Shown here in pieces: positions 13,891 through 30,184 of a DNA stretch of 64,000 bases. Position numbers and translations under genes: made by a program. The notes beneath the pieces are model-generated. The model did no database searches. It was not told the DNA's origin and worked only from the letters and a program-made list of their open reading frames with translations. Within the stretch, counting starts at the first letter, position 1. Each line of letters starts with the position of its first letter. Source of the DNA: Piscicola geometra (Eukaryota > Annelida > Clitellata > Hirudinida > Piscicolidae); assembly GCA_943735955.1 (NCBI GenBank), contig OX030955.1, positions 7,986,269-8,050,268 on the forward strand, given 5' to 3'.

Positions 13891-14640
13891 CCAATGAAAG
13901 GGAGGGTGAATGGAAAAATGGAATGGAAAGAAGGATTAATGAAAAAGTTAATGAATCAATCAATCAATCAAATAGATTTCTATAGCGCTCTTTCTTCAAA
14001 TTCAAGTGAAGTGGAAAAAATGAATGAACTAAAGGATGGATGGTGATTGAACAAGAAACAACTAAAAGATTAAAATATGAATGAAAAGAGAGAGTGGGTG
14101 AGAAGAGATAAAGAGTGAAGTTGAGATGGAAGAGGAGATAAGAGATTTGGCAAATGAATAGTGTGCATTGGTGGGAAATAACATTTGAAAATGCATAAAT
14201 GACTATAAAAAGAAAAAGAAAAGAGATTATGAATAAGAAGTCATAAAGATTATCCGCATTGAACAAACTCTTTTGGAAAGAAGTGGAGAGATTTGCCAGA
14301 TAGAAGTTGTGTTTGCCGCGATGGCATCTCCAAACTGCGGTGTTTCTGACGGCCTTGACCGACTTTTTGCTTTCGTTTAAATACGAATGCGAACGATAAA
14401 TCGAGAATCATTAATAAAAGATGACTTGGTTGCTCAATAAAATGTCATAAGAGCGAGTACGGAATTTGTGGGGAATGGGAGATGCTTTTATGTGATTTTC
14501 GAAGATATTGGGCACATGAATTCTGGCGTGCACACACACGAACACAAACCAACACGCACACATGCTTTATAAACAAACATTTTTTTCACTTTAATTCGAT
14601 TCTTGTGTTTTGAATATTTCCCCCAGATTACTAAGTGAAC
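13891..14640. other. No gene seen; one LINE-tail-like scrap
   Basis: At about 13965-14010 the motif TCAATCAATCAAATAGATTTCTATAGCGCTCTTT occurs (quoted here in meaning only as 'TTTCTATAGCGCTCTTT' preceded by TCAAT repeats). Related copies lie near 30650, 35490 (minus) and 38225. The rest is unique AT-rich DNA. Confidence 0.5.
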
Positions 14641-14646
14641 GCACAT

Positions 14647-14862
<216 letters not shown>

Positions 14863-14927
14863 AAGTGTGTCATTTGCCTACACTGTGGGGTCATTGTATA
14901 AGATATTGTAAAAGTCAAGAGTTTGAC

Positions 14928-15430
<503 letters not shown>

Positions 15431-15892
15431 GTAGAAGTAGTGGTAGAAGTAGTATTAGTAGTAGTAGAAGTAGAAGTAGTATTAATAGAAGTAGTAGTAG
15501 TAGTGAAAGAAAGGGCCAGATAAATAATATAAAATTACATTTTTAATTACTAGTACTAACAGTAGGCATGTTCCTAATTACTAGTCTTAACAATAGTAAC
15601 ATTCATAATTACTAGTACTAACAGTAGTAACACTACTTAAAGAATTAATGGATTTCATATTGTTACATTGCATCGTCATGAATCTATCAACAACTAAACC
15701 ATGAACTACAACACAGTTTGATTGGCTGGAAGTTTTTAAAAAATTCTTGAAACAACACAACAGCAACAAAACTCTTGAATCAACACAACAACAACCACAA
15801 CAACTTTTGAAACAAAAAAAATAATAATAAAATCTTGAAACAACACAACAACAAATCTGCTCTAATGTCCCCTCCTCCTCCTTCTTCAACTA

Positions 15893-15908
15893 AGGAAAAC
15901 CCTTTCAT

Positions 15909-15999
<91 letters not shown>

Positions 16000-16053
16000 G
16001 GCGACAGTAGCAACAGAAGCAGTACAACCAGTAGCAACAGTAGTGGATACTCG
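15893..16053 (+). CDS. Candidate Asn/Ser-rich exon (possible Caskin)
   Basis: A pyrimidine-rich tract (CCTCCTCCTCCTTCTTCAAC) ends in TAAG at 15892, a plausible acceptor. The frame then reads ENPF, a run of (INNN)n from AACATCAAC repeats (15905-15997), and a Ser/Thr-rich segment GDSSNRSSTTSSNSSGYS. It reaches a TCG|GTTTGT donor-like site near 16053. Both ends would be phase 0, which fits the phase-0 start of the Q-rich exon at 18803. The composition matches the Caskin tail downstream. Against it: the segment is largely microsatellite and there is no family motif. I treat it as a guess. Confidence 0.25.
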
Positions 16054-16055
16054 GT

Positions 16056-17099
16056 TTGTAATGATGATGATGATGATTGGGACAGCGATGACGTTGATGA
16101 TGAGTAAATACTGATAGATTGATGATAATGGATTAATGATGATGGGTAGATGATGATAATGATGATGATGATGATGATGATAATGGGTTGATGGCCTGAG
16201 GAGTTGTTATTGGAAGCAAACAGATTTAACTCGGGATCACCCGCACCAACACAAGCTCCCATAAGCACCATTGTTTTCCGGGAAGCGCGCGCAAGGAGCA
16301 TTATGGTGGCAACATTATTGGAGGAAAAAATAATCCACTGGCATTCACGAAGAAGCGATGTGTTCATGGGGAGATTTAAACGCAGAGTTGAAACAAGTTA
16401 AAATTATAAGAATGTTATTTTTTGAAGTTTTAAAGGATTAAAAAAAACTTATAATACTAATCTTAATGAAATTAATGCATCGAATGGAGAAAGCGCACCG
16501 TAGCGAATTACAGAGGAATTAGAGAATTCCATCAGGGTCGTTGGGAAGGCAGCGCTGATTGCATCGCAAACAAACATCGAAACTCAAGCTGGGTGAAAAT
16601 GTTCCTTTGGTGTTAAATAAATCAAGATTTTCAAGTGTGAGATTCAATTGCTTTGCTTCATCTTTCATTCGCCCTCCTCGTCACAATTCTCTCACCACCA
16701 TAATCACCATTATCTCACTACCACCATCACTATCATCACCACCACCATCAGTGTTCTCTTGCTATCATAATCTCTTTTATCACCCCGTCTTCATTCCACG
16801 ACCTCATTTTATCTTTTTATTAAGGTACAAGCATCTGAATCACTCACGCAACGATATTATGCTAACTTGTTATTTGCGAGGTTGACCGATATAAATAAAT
16901 GTGCTCTCATCATGTCTCATCATTTTCTACTCTCTTTCACTCGTCAATATCTACAGCGTAATTTAATTAGTGTAATTTTATCATCACTATCATCTACATC
17001 ATCATCATCATCATCTACATCATCGCAACCCTATTTATTCAAAAACAATTAATTTTCTGACATCAAAAACCAAATCTTTCTTTATATTCATCATCATTC

Positions 17100-17153
<54 letters not shown>

Positions 17154-18802
17154 ACATCATCATCATCCTTCTCACCATCATCAACATCATCATTCTCATC
17201 AGGTTGGTGATTTAGCAACTCAATAAGTATGATTAATTCGAAAATCTAAAATAGAATGAAAATGCTTGTCTCAAAGAAGCGTTTATCCATGGAGAAACCA
17301 TTAATCGATTGAATCTTCTCCAATGGCAGCGATGATTAAGAGGCCTGTGAGGCTTTCAGGAACAATCGAGGTCGGAGCATGAGACGTCTTTGAGGAGGGT
17401 GACAGCAAAGTGATGAGCTTGGGAGGGAAGGTACAACGAATTCTTTAGTTTCGTTGTGTTCAAAATGTTCATTCAAGACTCTTCAGTGCTATGTTTGAAG
17501 TTATCTTGATTAAGTTGGTATTAAGGTAAAGTGGTTTGAACGCAGAGAGCTTCAAGCCACACCAAGTTCTCCATGAGACGCCAGTGTGAATGCAATCAAT
17601 CAGCATTCTTCAGACTTTGGAGCTCATTAAAACTACTCCTTTACTTAGTGACTTCATCACATAATGACTCCTTCACATAATGACTTCTTGACATAATGAC
17701 TCCTTCACATAATGACTCCTTCACTTAACGACTCCTGCAATTAATGACATACATGTACGCTTTTAAAAATGTAAAGACAATAAGAAAGAGAGCATTGTTT
17801 AAAGAAGATAAAAGCAGAATTGATTAAACTGTAAGAAGTTCCAACCCTCAATTTGTGTGACAAGGGAAGACTTTTCCACAGCAACCAGGAAATACCTGGA
17901 ATTGCAGTAGTAGTGTTGCATTAATAGCTCCTATAAGTCGTGATTGCATACTTTCAACCGCCCACATTCTTCCTTAATTACACTCTTCCTCAGTGTATAT
18001 AAGAGGCTTTGATGTTGTTTGCTGCATGCCATCTTCAGTACAGAATCCCTTCACTGTTGTGTAACACGTTTGCTAATGACTAGCCGCCCGTGTGATTGGA
18101 TTTGAGAGGGGAGAAACAAAAATAGTTGGAGAAAGCAGCAGCAAGTAATGGTGAAAGAAAGTGAAGAGAGACAAGAAGTAAGCGAAACTGTGGCTTGGAG
18201 AGCAGGGAAGTAATGAGCTCTGTTAGATTACAGTACTTCAAGGCCTGCATCGATAAACGACAAGCAAAAAACGATTATTAAAATAAATGTTAAAAATTAA
18301 AAAAAACCGAAAATATAGGGTCTCGACAAATGGGAAACTGCTCAGAGGTGCAGGTGACGGCTTACAAACATTATGTGAACTAACACCAATGCAAACAACT
18401 CTGGCAATTTACAACTGCCTAATACTGTGTTGTCAAAGGTATTCGAACCAATGCGTCTAATTCCTTTCGATGTATCGTTTTCGGGTAACGCAAACTGAAC
18501 TGAGTGTAATGCGTCCGTTCATCTTCTTTCTTGTTTCATGTCGCACGGCAATTAAGTTTCAGAGGAGACTGAACAAACAATTATGCATCTCTCGAGACTG
18601 CACTGGCATTTCCTATGCCATTTAAGGCTTTTGTCATAAATTCTTTGATGAAGCGGCTTTGCTAGTGTCTCGAGGGCTGAATGGTCGATTTTGATGTTGA
18701 TATTTAACATTTAATTATGACTATTTGTCTTCAAATAAACATTATTAAAGTATTTTTGAATTTTTGTTTTCAAGTTAAAATAGAAATAAATTACTTTTAC
18801 AG
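16056..18802. other. Simple repeats and unique DNA, no clear exon
   Basis: (GAT)n lies at about 16056-16190 and (CAT)n at about 17085-17200. A CATAATGACTCCTTCA-type tandem lies at about 17645-17745. Otherwise the DNA is unique and AT-rich. If the exon at 15893 is real, this is a Caskin intron. Confidence 0.5.
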
Positions 18803-21800
18803 AGCTCCTCTACACAACTTCACCCCCACTTATCTCCTCAACACTATCACCAATATCTGCAACAACAACAACACAACAAACAACATCACCAGCATCTTCA
18901 ACAACAACAACAACAACAACAACAAAATCAACAACAAGAACAACAACAACAACATCTGTTTCATGCAACATCTAGATCGCCATCCTCTCCATCGTTACGT
19001 CATCAACGCCTCCTCCCTCTCCCTCCTCACCTCCAATCCCCTCATTTCATCCACCAACACAAACAACAACTAGCAATCAACAACAGCAACAACAAGATTC
19101 TAAACACAAACAACAGCACCCTGGATGCCTCACACAGTCCCCACACCCACAACAACCCACCCACCCCCTCTTCCCTCCGCAAACACACCCACCTAACAGA
19201 CCAACAGTACGACGCCATTGTGGGTTCCCATTCTTTAGCCTTCACTTTTAAGCACACGTAATCTCTCAGTTTTACTGTTTTGTCATCCTATTACGTAGTT
19301 GTGATTTAAGAAGCCCATTAGACCCCACAAATAAGTATCAACCTGCGCATTTAATGGCACTGAGGTGGCATTTATGACGCCAAGCTGGAAGTTGATGGCA
19401 GTAATTAAGATGGCATTTGGGAGTGCTCGTGGCTGAGGATGAGGCCACAAGATGACGGCGTGTGCCTGATCGTTTTTTTCTGAGCTAGGTGACGTGGCAA
19501 GAGATTGCTGAAATAGAAAAATAAATCAAAGAGTGAATAACAATGTAGCCAGGTTGAATTTTAGCTTTCCTGGAATTTTTATATTGTCTCTGGAAAAAAA
19601 TGATGAGCAAGGAAACAAGTGAAGTGAAGATGATAACGACGACGATGCTTTTTAAGCTTCTGATGATGATGATGATGATGTTATAGACGGGAAGTGAATG
19701 TTTGATCGTAAATTAATTAAATAGAAAAGCTGTCAAGCGAAACAGCGTCAGTTGTGGAATTTTGTAACAGTGTGGAAAAAATTAATCGAGATTTTTCCAA
19801 TGTGGGAAAAACAATTTACTCCCAAACAAACATCGAATTGACATTTGTATCTTTGGAGACCCCCCGGGCTGCTATGCGATGAATAAACTCCCAATTTTGA
19901 ATAGTTTTATTGTACGAGGTGGTGATGTGAAGGCATGAAAATTGAAGTAACACTGATTTGGAAAGATGATGGTGAACAAAAGGCAGATGAAGACCTTTGC
20001 AAATTAAAACTTATCTTTCACAAGTCTTCACTTCTCGCCATTTAATTCGATGCGGGAAATAGAAAAAAAATACAAAGATCTTAAATAATTTGTTTTCTTT
20101 TATTTAAAAAATTAAAATAAATTGCACTTTTAAACAGTCGTCCAAACTCCCACAGGAAGCAGGGGGCGTGTATGATTGGTTGAAGGGCATCAGCCAATCA
20201 CAATGCTTCCCCCTCTTCGTCCAATCAGGATACGACAGAAGCACCATCGCCCGCATGACGCCAGAAGTGAGACAAAATTAGTTTTTACACACACACAAAC
20301 AAACACACACACACACACATGCACACAAAGACAGACAGACACATACATACATAAAAAAGCTATTTGGATGACTCACACGAACTCATTTAGTGGTGATATG
20401 AGGATGGATGCTTTGAACGAGTCTTTATTATCCAATAGTCTCTTCCAGTGCCACGTCATCACTTCCTGTGACATCCCTTCCACACCTTTCAACATCCGCC
20501 TCATCTTCCTCTCACTCCATCTTTCACTTTTCGACCATTCACTTCATTCACAGGATCTGACAGCTATCGGCATCACAGCTCCTAACCAGCGCAAAGAACT
20601 CACCGACCAAATCAACAGACTGCCCATCCCTGACCATCTGCCCATCCAGTGGCCTGTAAGTAGGGGATGATTCCTTTGTTTTTTTTTGAAGTTTTATATA
20701 TTTATTTTTTTCTATTTATCTTCCATAATAAACTGTTTTGACAATCTTGTATTTTCTTGTGTTTAAACTTTATAAAAAAATGTATTATTATTTTCTTTTA
20801 ACAAAATAAAATATCAAAATCTAATATTAATCTTGTTTGTTGACCACTTCACAGACGAGCGTGAAGGAGTGGTTGGGGCAGCTGCATCTGAGGCGCTACG
20901 AAGACTGCCTGGAGCAGGGAGGCTGTGGAACGATAGAGAAGGTGCTGATGTTGACGTGGGAAGATCTGGAAGACATCGGCATTCGAAAGCTTGGTGGGTG
21001 GATGAGTGGGTGGATGAGTGGGTGGATGAGTGGGTGGATGAGTGGGTGGATGGGTGGATGAGTGGGTGGATGGGTGGATGAGTGAGTGGATGAGTGGGTG
21101 GATGAGTGGATGGGTGGATGGGTGGATGAGTAGGTGGATGAGTGGGTAGATTAGTGGGTGGATGAGTGGGTGAATGAGTGGGTGGTGGTGGTGGGGAAGG
21201 TAGTTTAGAAGGGTATGCAAGATGGGTTTATTAGGGGTTCGAAAAATAAGTTTAATAAATAAAATAAAAAAATTATTTCATAAATAGTTAATAACATAAA
21301 CTTTATATAAACATGTAAAATCTATACATATAAGGTCACCAGAAGAAGATAATGCTGGCGATTGAAAGACTGAAAAAGTCAAAGTTGGCTGGTAAAGTAG
21401 AGACAACAAGAAATGAAGAGATTAGTCATGAAGAAGTGAAAAGTGAGAAAAAGATGCTAGCAGGGATGGCGCTTAAGAAGTCGATGATACCCTGCCACAA
21501 GCTGATAGCTGACCAGATCGAGGCGAGACACAACAGCGAGGCGAACAGAAGCTCCAAGCACAGACTCCTTTCCTTCTCTTCGGCATCAGCATCCTCAACT
21601 CCCCGTCTGGACAAGAAGGTCTTCACGGAGGCAAGCAGGAGGAAAGTGTATCATCAGGAAGAGGACACTGAGATGACGGGATTCCAGGCCAGTTTCAGTC
21701 CCAGTCTCCTTCCCAGAAACAACACCTTCACCAGACGAGCTTCGTCCACCAGCCGCTCTGAGTCGTTCAACAAACCCAACACTAGAAACAACAACTCAAA

Positions 21801-24800
21801 CAACAATAAAATGGCAAATAAAAATGCCAATGGCATCAACCTTACAAGTAACAACAACATTATGAACAACTTCAACAACAACAACAACAACCAAAACAAC
21901 AACGTTATGAACAACTTCAACAACACCAACCAAAACAACAACAAACATATATTAAACAATAACAACTTTAACAACAATATCCCTAACAACAAAAACACCT
22001 CCAACAACCACAATTTCAACAACAACAACAACAACAACATCTCGATCAAATCTTCTCCAAGTCCCTTCCTCTCGACCTCCTTCAGCATGCAGCGAACTTC
22101 TTCTGAAATCATCCATCTCAGCAACTCCACCTCCCACCTCCCCAGGCCTGAGGTGGTTGCCATCCAGGTGGGAGAGAAAGTGAGAGGAGAGGGGGCGAAG
22201 AAAGAAGGAGAAACAGAAGAGAGAGGCAAGAAAGTTTATGAGTCGTTCCACGGAAATCCGACCAAAGACTTCAGACTTCTTTTGCAAGACATCTCAACTG
22301 ATAATCTCGTTCTCAACAACAAAAACAACAACAATAACATCAACAACAACAACAATAACATCAACAACAACAACATTAACAACAACAACAATAACATCAA
22401 CAACAACTTCATTTGCTCAACCGATCCATCCACCATCCACTCCATGTACAGGAATTCCCGAAAGGAAAATGACAGTCATGATGATGATGATGATGGAGAG
22501 GACTACAAACCATCCCGTTGCAAAACCTTCGGTAAGTACTTTTATGCAAATCATTCATTTTCAGAGTGAACTCAATTCTTTTGTAGATTAAAATTTATAA
22601 AATAGTTGACATTTTCATATATTTTCATGACTGCTTTAAGATCCAATACATTGGTGGAAAGAGATTAAATGAATGGATAAAACGGGAAGAAACATTCTAT
22701 TGAAATGCGCTCAAGCTAAATTATAGGGCATTTTGTTTTATGATTCGTTCATATGAGACAGTCTGATTTCGAGAACAAACTAATTTCATATCATTTCTAT
22801 TTTCTGCTACAAACAACTGTCATTACAGAGCTGGCATGCTTGAAATGCTTCCATTAAAAAGACTGCAGATGGGTTTTTATATAAAATGTTTACAGAATAA
22901 TATTAACAATAGTGATGATAATAAAAAAAATAATTAACAGGAGCCAACAGAAGCAGCCTTTGTGAAAACGAAAACAGCATCGACATCTCATCTCCCATGC
23001 TAAAAAGCAACAGCAACGCCAACGTTAAAAACAGTGATACCGTTTGCAGTGTGTTAGATAATGATAATAGAGATAATAACAGTAGTACGACTGATCAGGG
23101 AGCCAATCCTCTTCCTCTTTCTCCCTCTTCCAGCTTCCGAAAACCTCCAAATGTAGCGCCTAAGCCGCACAACAAAAGCAGCCTGAACCACAATCACACA
23201 AACCTCAATAACAGTAACAGCATGAGCAATAGTTGCACTAACAACAGCACCAGTAACAACCATATAACTAACAGCACCACAACCACCAACAACAAAAATA
23301 GCAACAACAACATCAACAACAACACCAACAGCAACAATAACTTCAGCAACATCAACAACAAGAGCATAATGAACAGCAGTTGCAGCACCCTGGGACGGAG
23401 TAGGAGGGCGAGTGGAGGGGGGTCGTTGGAGGAGCCAGTGATGACCCTCAAAAGACAAAACTCCCTCCAGGGTCTCTTGTCTGAAAATGGCAACCACACT
23501 GGTGGGTGTCTGGTGATGTAATGTTATTTAAATTTTTTCCACTTTTTTTATATAATAAAAACATTTTTTCATTTGTGTAATTTCAGAAAGCTCTGACGAA
23601 GGCAAGCGAAGGTCCTGGAAGCCCACCCCTCCCAAGAGAACCAACTCCATCCGGAATGACCTCAACACTGCCGATCTGACCAGCAACCCTCCGGAACCTT
23701 TCCAACTCAACCCCCAACAACAACTGCAACCACATGACACACACAGCTACCAGCAGGCGCGTCAACAAATCTTTAACAAACTCACTGCCCAACTCAACAA
23801 CCATCTCCCTCCTTTAGCAAAAGGTCTCACTATGAGAAAACAACAGAACCTGCAACAACAAATCTCACGATATCAACAACAACAAATACCATCACCAATG
23901 CAACCATCACAACAGCCGCTATCAGCACCGGTTCTTCTGCAACAACAACAACAACCACCCTTTCACGCCCTTTCTTTCCAGGAAAACTTCAAACAGCCAC
24001 TGCAGCAAGAATACTCGTCCCAAGAAACGCAATCTGCCGTTCCCATGCCAGCCCCTTCTCCCACCAACTCCGACTTCAGCAGCTTTCCATTCGCCAACGA
24101 CAACGCAGGCACCATACGCCAGAATAACCCAGACAAAAACTACCAGCACAACTCTTCTAGCAACCAACATTACTCCGACAACAGCCAGCAACACTTCAAC
24201 AATAACAACAGCACTGAACACTTTAACCATGAAGGTACGATTGATCTTCAAGCTTTTTGAATTATAACTTGTGAAGACTTTTCTGATTAAATAAACTCAC
24301 CACAGCCCTATCTTTTTTATATTCAAAAATCACAAATCTTCTACTTTTCTTTCAGACGAACATAAAGCCTTCAAAGCCAGGCCGCAAGTTCTCCCGAAGC
24401 CACCCAAAGCCAAGTGGGTTCATTGAAAAAATATGAGATTTCAATTCTGGAAAATATTTTTCATAGTTATTGTTCATATTTAATTTATCCTTAAGACACT
24501 TCCAAATTATATATTTTTACACTTTCCAAGCCCTTCTCCAAGTCATCAGCGACTTACCAACGACAACCACATCTCGAGCCTGCCAAAGTCTCCAACTAAG
24601 AACAGGGATGGTAGCATGAACAACAACCACAACAAGCACAATAACTACAACAATCAGGACGGTAATTATAACTACAACAACAACGTTAGCACAACAAGTA
24701 ACGGCAACACTAACAACAATAATACCAACACCCAAAAAAACAACAAAAACAACGGCAAGGATGACGTCACAGTGGATGACATCTTCGACGACATCGACTG

Positions 24801-24849
24801 CATGTTCGAAGGCCTCACCAGGGAACTCAACCAGCTGCTCATCAACTGA
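18803..24849 (+). CDS. CASKIN: Caskin synaptic scaffold protein, 3' portion (tandem SAM domains to C-terminus)
   Basis: Exons by splice site and phase: 18803-19219 (probable), 20156-20266, 20554-20655, 20855-20993, 21335-22531, 22941-23501, 23587-24234, 24356-24413 and 24531-24849 (TGA). Every junction is GT-AG and keeps frame; from 20554 on they give 1008 codons including the stop. The first exon is His/Gln-rich, opens after TTACTTTTACAG and is the least certain. SAM1 spans 20156-20266 ([11 protein letters not shown], then [13 protein letters not shown]) and continues in 20554 with [19 protein letters not shown]2 follows ([35 protein letters not shown], then [13 protein letters not shown] across the next junction). 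These match the Caskin tandem SAM pair, which polymerises and binds partners at neuronal and septate junctions. The long tail carries basic, Ser- and Pro-rich motifs ([21 protein letters not shown]) amid Asn/Gln runs, where vertebrate Caskins are Pro-rich. The C-terminus [18 protein letters not shown] is the conserved Caskin end. Ankyrin repeats, SH3 and the CASK-binding region are not seen and should lie upstream. An AATAAA is at 25172. Confidence 0.9.
18850..19100. repeat. AAC trinucleotide repeats inside the Q-rich exon
   Basis: (AAC)n with interruptions. In the Caskin frame it codes mainly Gln (CAA), with His and Asn. In the other frames it gives Asn or Thr runs. Confidence 0.8.
20284..20350. 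repeat. CA-rich tract in the SAM1 intron
   Basis: Interrupted (CA)n followed by GACAGACACATACATA just downstream of the SAM1 exon donor (20267). Confidence 0.85.
20994..21190 (+). repeat. Minisatellite starting at a Caskin splice donor
   Basis: The intron after the SAM2 exon begins GTGGGTGGATGAGTGG, and this sequence itself repeats for about 195 bp (GTGGATGAGTGG and GTGGATGG units). Many copies hold a potential GTGGGT donor. Confidence 0.9.
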
Positions 24850-25598
24850 TGAGGAAGCAAAAGATGCAAGAATCATGCAGTGTTGTGGCCGATTTTTTAT
24901 TGGAATGTCCCAATATCATCTCGTGTGCAAATTAGTGAGAAAGCAGCAGTAGCAAAGGATTTCAAAATTATTAAACAAAAATAATTTGAAATACTTTTAT
25001 TATGTCTAATTAAAATATAATGTTTCTCCAGAAACACTAGTTGAGGGTTCTTAAACTATTTTTAAGCACTTTTAAACGACTTTTTAATGTAGAGACCATC
25101 TCTCGAGAACCACCAAAAGTCTAATGGTCTGCATAAGAGCAAGCAAACGACCTTCGGGCTTCCAATCTAGCAATAAAGTCCTCTTTTCGCTACTTTGAAG
25201 TCCATTTAGACTTATATTCGTCGTCAATTACAAGTAGTGTTGTTTCAAATCCGTTCCGATGAACTTCTTTGTTTCTTGTTTCGAAGACATGACTGTTCGA
25301 CATTGGTTCGTCTTCTTTGAATTTTCATCACCAGGTCTTTGAGATTTTGTTTCTGTCCACGCCACTAGAAGCATTAGTTGTTGTAGCTGACACTTTATTT
25401 CATACTGCAAACACTTTCACATGACTGTTCACAACTTCAAATTTATTGTTGCTACAAAATTGAAACTGTTTTTGAAAATAAAATTGTGTTATTATTTTCC
25501 ATGTTTAAAACAACTAAAAATTAAAAGATTAACTTATAAAGTAACAAAAACAACACTTGAATAACTATTGAAAATTAAGTTTCCGATTCCCTCTCCCT
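24850..25598. other. Tail-to-tail intergenic gap, Caskin and GT92 3' ends
   Basis: The two stop codons are about 750 bp apart. A plus-strand AATAAA lies at 25172-25177 (323 bp after the Caskin stop). A minus-strand AATAAA lies at 25442-25447 (about 150 bp after the GT92 stop). The mature 3' ends therefore need not overlap. No other feature was seen. Confidence 0.55.
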
Positions 25599-28657
<3,059 letters not shown>

Positions 28658-29158
28658 TGAAGGAAAATGAAAACGACACTAGTCAAGAAGACGCAACAAA
28701 TTATTCTCACTCCATGATATTTTGAAGACGCTTCTTTCGAATGATTAGCGTGTTTACAAATAAACATCTAGCGTTACATTTATTCGTTTTTTTCATTTAA
28801 AATTTAATTCAAAAAAGAATGTTGCAACGAGAAGCGAGGCTAATCGAAAAACGGAATTCTGTTATTACAGTAATCAAAACTAAAAAAAAACTTACATTAA
28901 ATGTTTTTTTTACTGCCTACAATTGAAGCCATTGGTGCAATGAATTGGTTTGGAACTGTGATAAAAGAAAGGCTAATGGAATAGGCCATTGTTGAAAACG
29001 GTAATTTATTTATTTTTAAAAGGCCCTTTTATTCGTGAAAACTTGAATCGAAATCGCTTTTAGTTTTGAAAAAATAGTAGAATTATTTGAAGGTTCATTA
29101 TTTATTGCTTTAAACCATTTGCGATGGAACTTTAAAATATTAAGAAAAAAATATAAAA
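28658..29158. other. No gene seen
   Basis: AT-rich unique DNA upstream of the GT92 first exon. It would include the promoter if 28657 is the true start. No clear TATA or initiator context can be singled out among so much AT. Confidence 0.4.
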
Positions 29159-29159
29159 A

Positions 29160-30180
29160 TTAGGTGAGTGGACGGGTGAGTGAATGGGTGAGTGGATGGG
29201 TGAGTGGATGGGTGAGTAGATGGGTGAGTGGATGGGTGAGTGGATGGGTGAGTGGATGGATGAGTGGATGGGTGAGTGGTTGGGTGAGTGGATGGATGAG
29301 TGGATGGGTGAGTGGATGGGTGAGTGGATGGGTGAGTGGATGGGTGAGTGGATGGGTGAGTGGATGGGTGAGTGGATGGGTGAGTGAATGAGTGAGTGGA
29401 TGGGTGAGTGGATGGGTGAGTGGATGGGTGAGTGGATGGGTGAGTGGATGGGTGAGTGAATGAGTGAGTGGATGGGTGAGTGGATGGGTGAGTGGATGGG
29501 TGAGTGGATGGGTGAGTGGATGGGTGAGTGGATGGGTGAGTGAATGAGTGAGTGGATGGGTGAGTGGATGGATGAGTGGATGGGTGAGTGGTTGGGTGAG
29601 TGGATGGATGAGTGGATGGGTGAGTGGATGGGTGAGTGGATGGGTGAGTGGATGGGTGAGTGGATGGGTGAGTGGATGGGTGAGTGGATGGGTGAGTGAA
29701 TGAGTGAGTGGATGGGTGAGTGGATGGGTGAGTGGATGGGTGAGTGGATGGGTGAGTGGATGGGTGAGTGAATGGGTGAGTGGATGGGTGAGTGGATGGG
29801 TGAGTAGATGGGTGAGTGGATGGGTGAGTGGATGGGTGAGTGGATGGATGAGTGGATGGGTGAGTGAATGAGTGAGTGGATGGGTGAGTGGATGGGTGAG
29901 TGAATGAGTGAGTGGTTGGGTGAGTGGATGGGTGAGTGGATGGGTGAGTGGATGGGTGAGTGGATGGGTTAGTGAATGGGTGAGTGGATGGGTGAGTGGT
30001 TGGGTGAGTGGATGGATGAGTGGATGGGTGAGTGGATGAGTGAGTGGATGGGTGAGTGGATGGATGAGTGGATGGGTGAGTGGATGAGTGAGTGGATGGG
30101 TGAGTGGATGGGTGAGTGAATGGGTGAGTGGATGGGTGAGTGGATGGCTTAGTGAATGAGTGGATCAATGATTGAGTGAG
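29160..30180. repeat. Minisatellite, 12-bp GTGAGTGGATGG unit, about 1 kb
   Basis: About 85 tandem 12-bp units (GTGAGTGGATGG) with recurring variants: GTGAGTGAATGA, GTGAGTGGTTGG and ATGAGTGGATGG. The variants recur in similar order, suggesting a higher-order repeat. The 342-codon minus frame (His/Pro/Ser/Thr) is a repeat translation. Confidence 0.97.
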
Positions 30181-30184
30181 TGAG

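Noticed and set aside
29140..30168. A 342-codon His/Pro/Ser/Thr frame on the minus strand.
   Set aside because: A 12-bp tandem repeat keeps the frame open; only the few residues at its end are unique.
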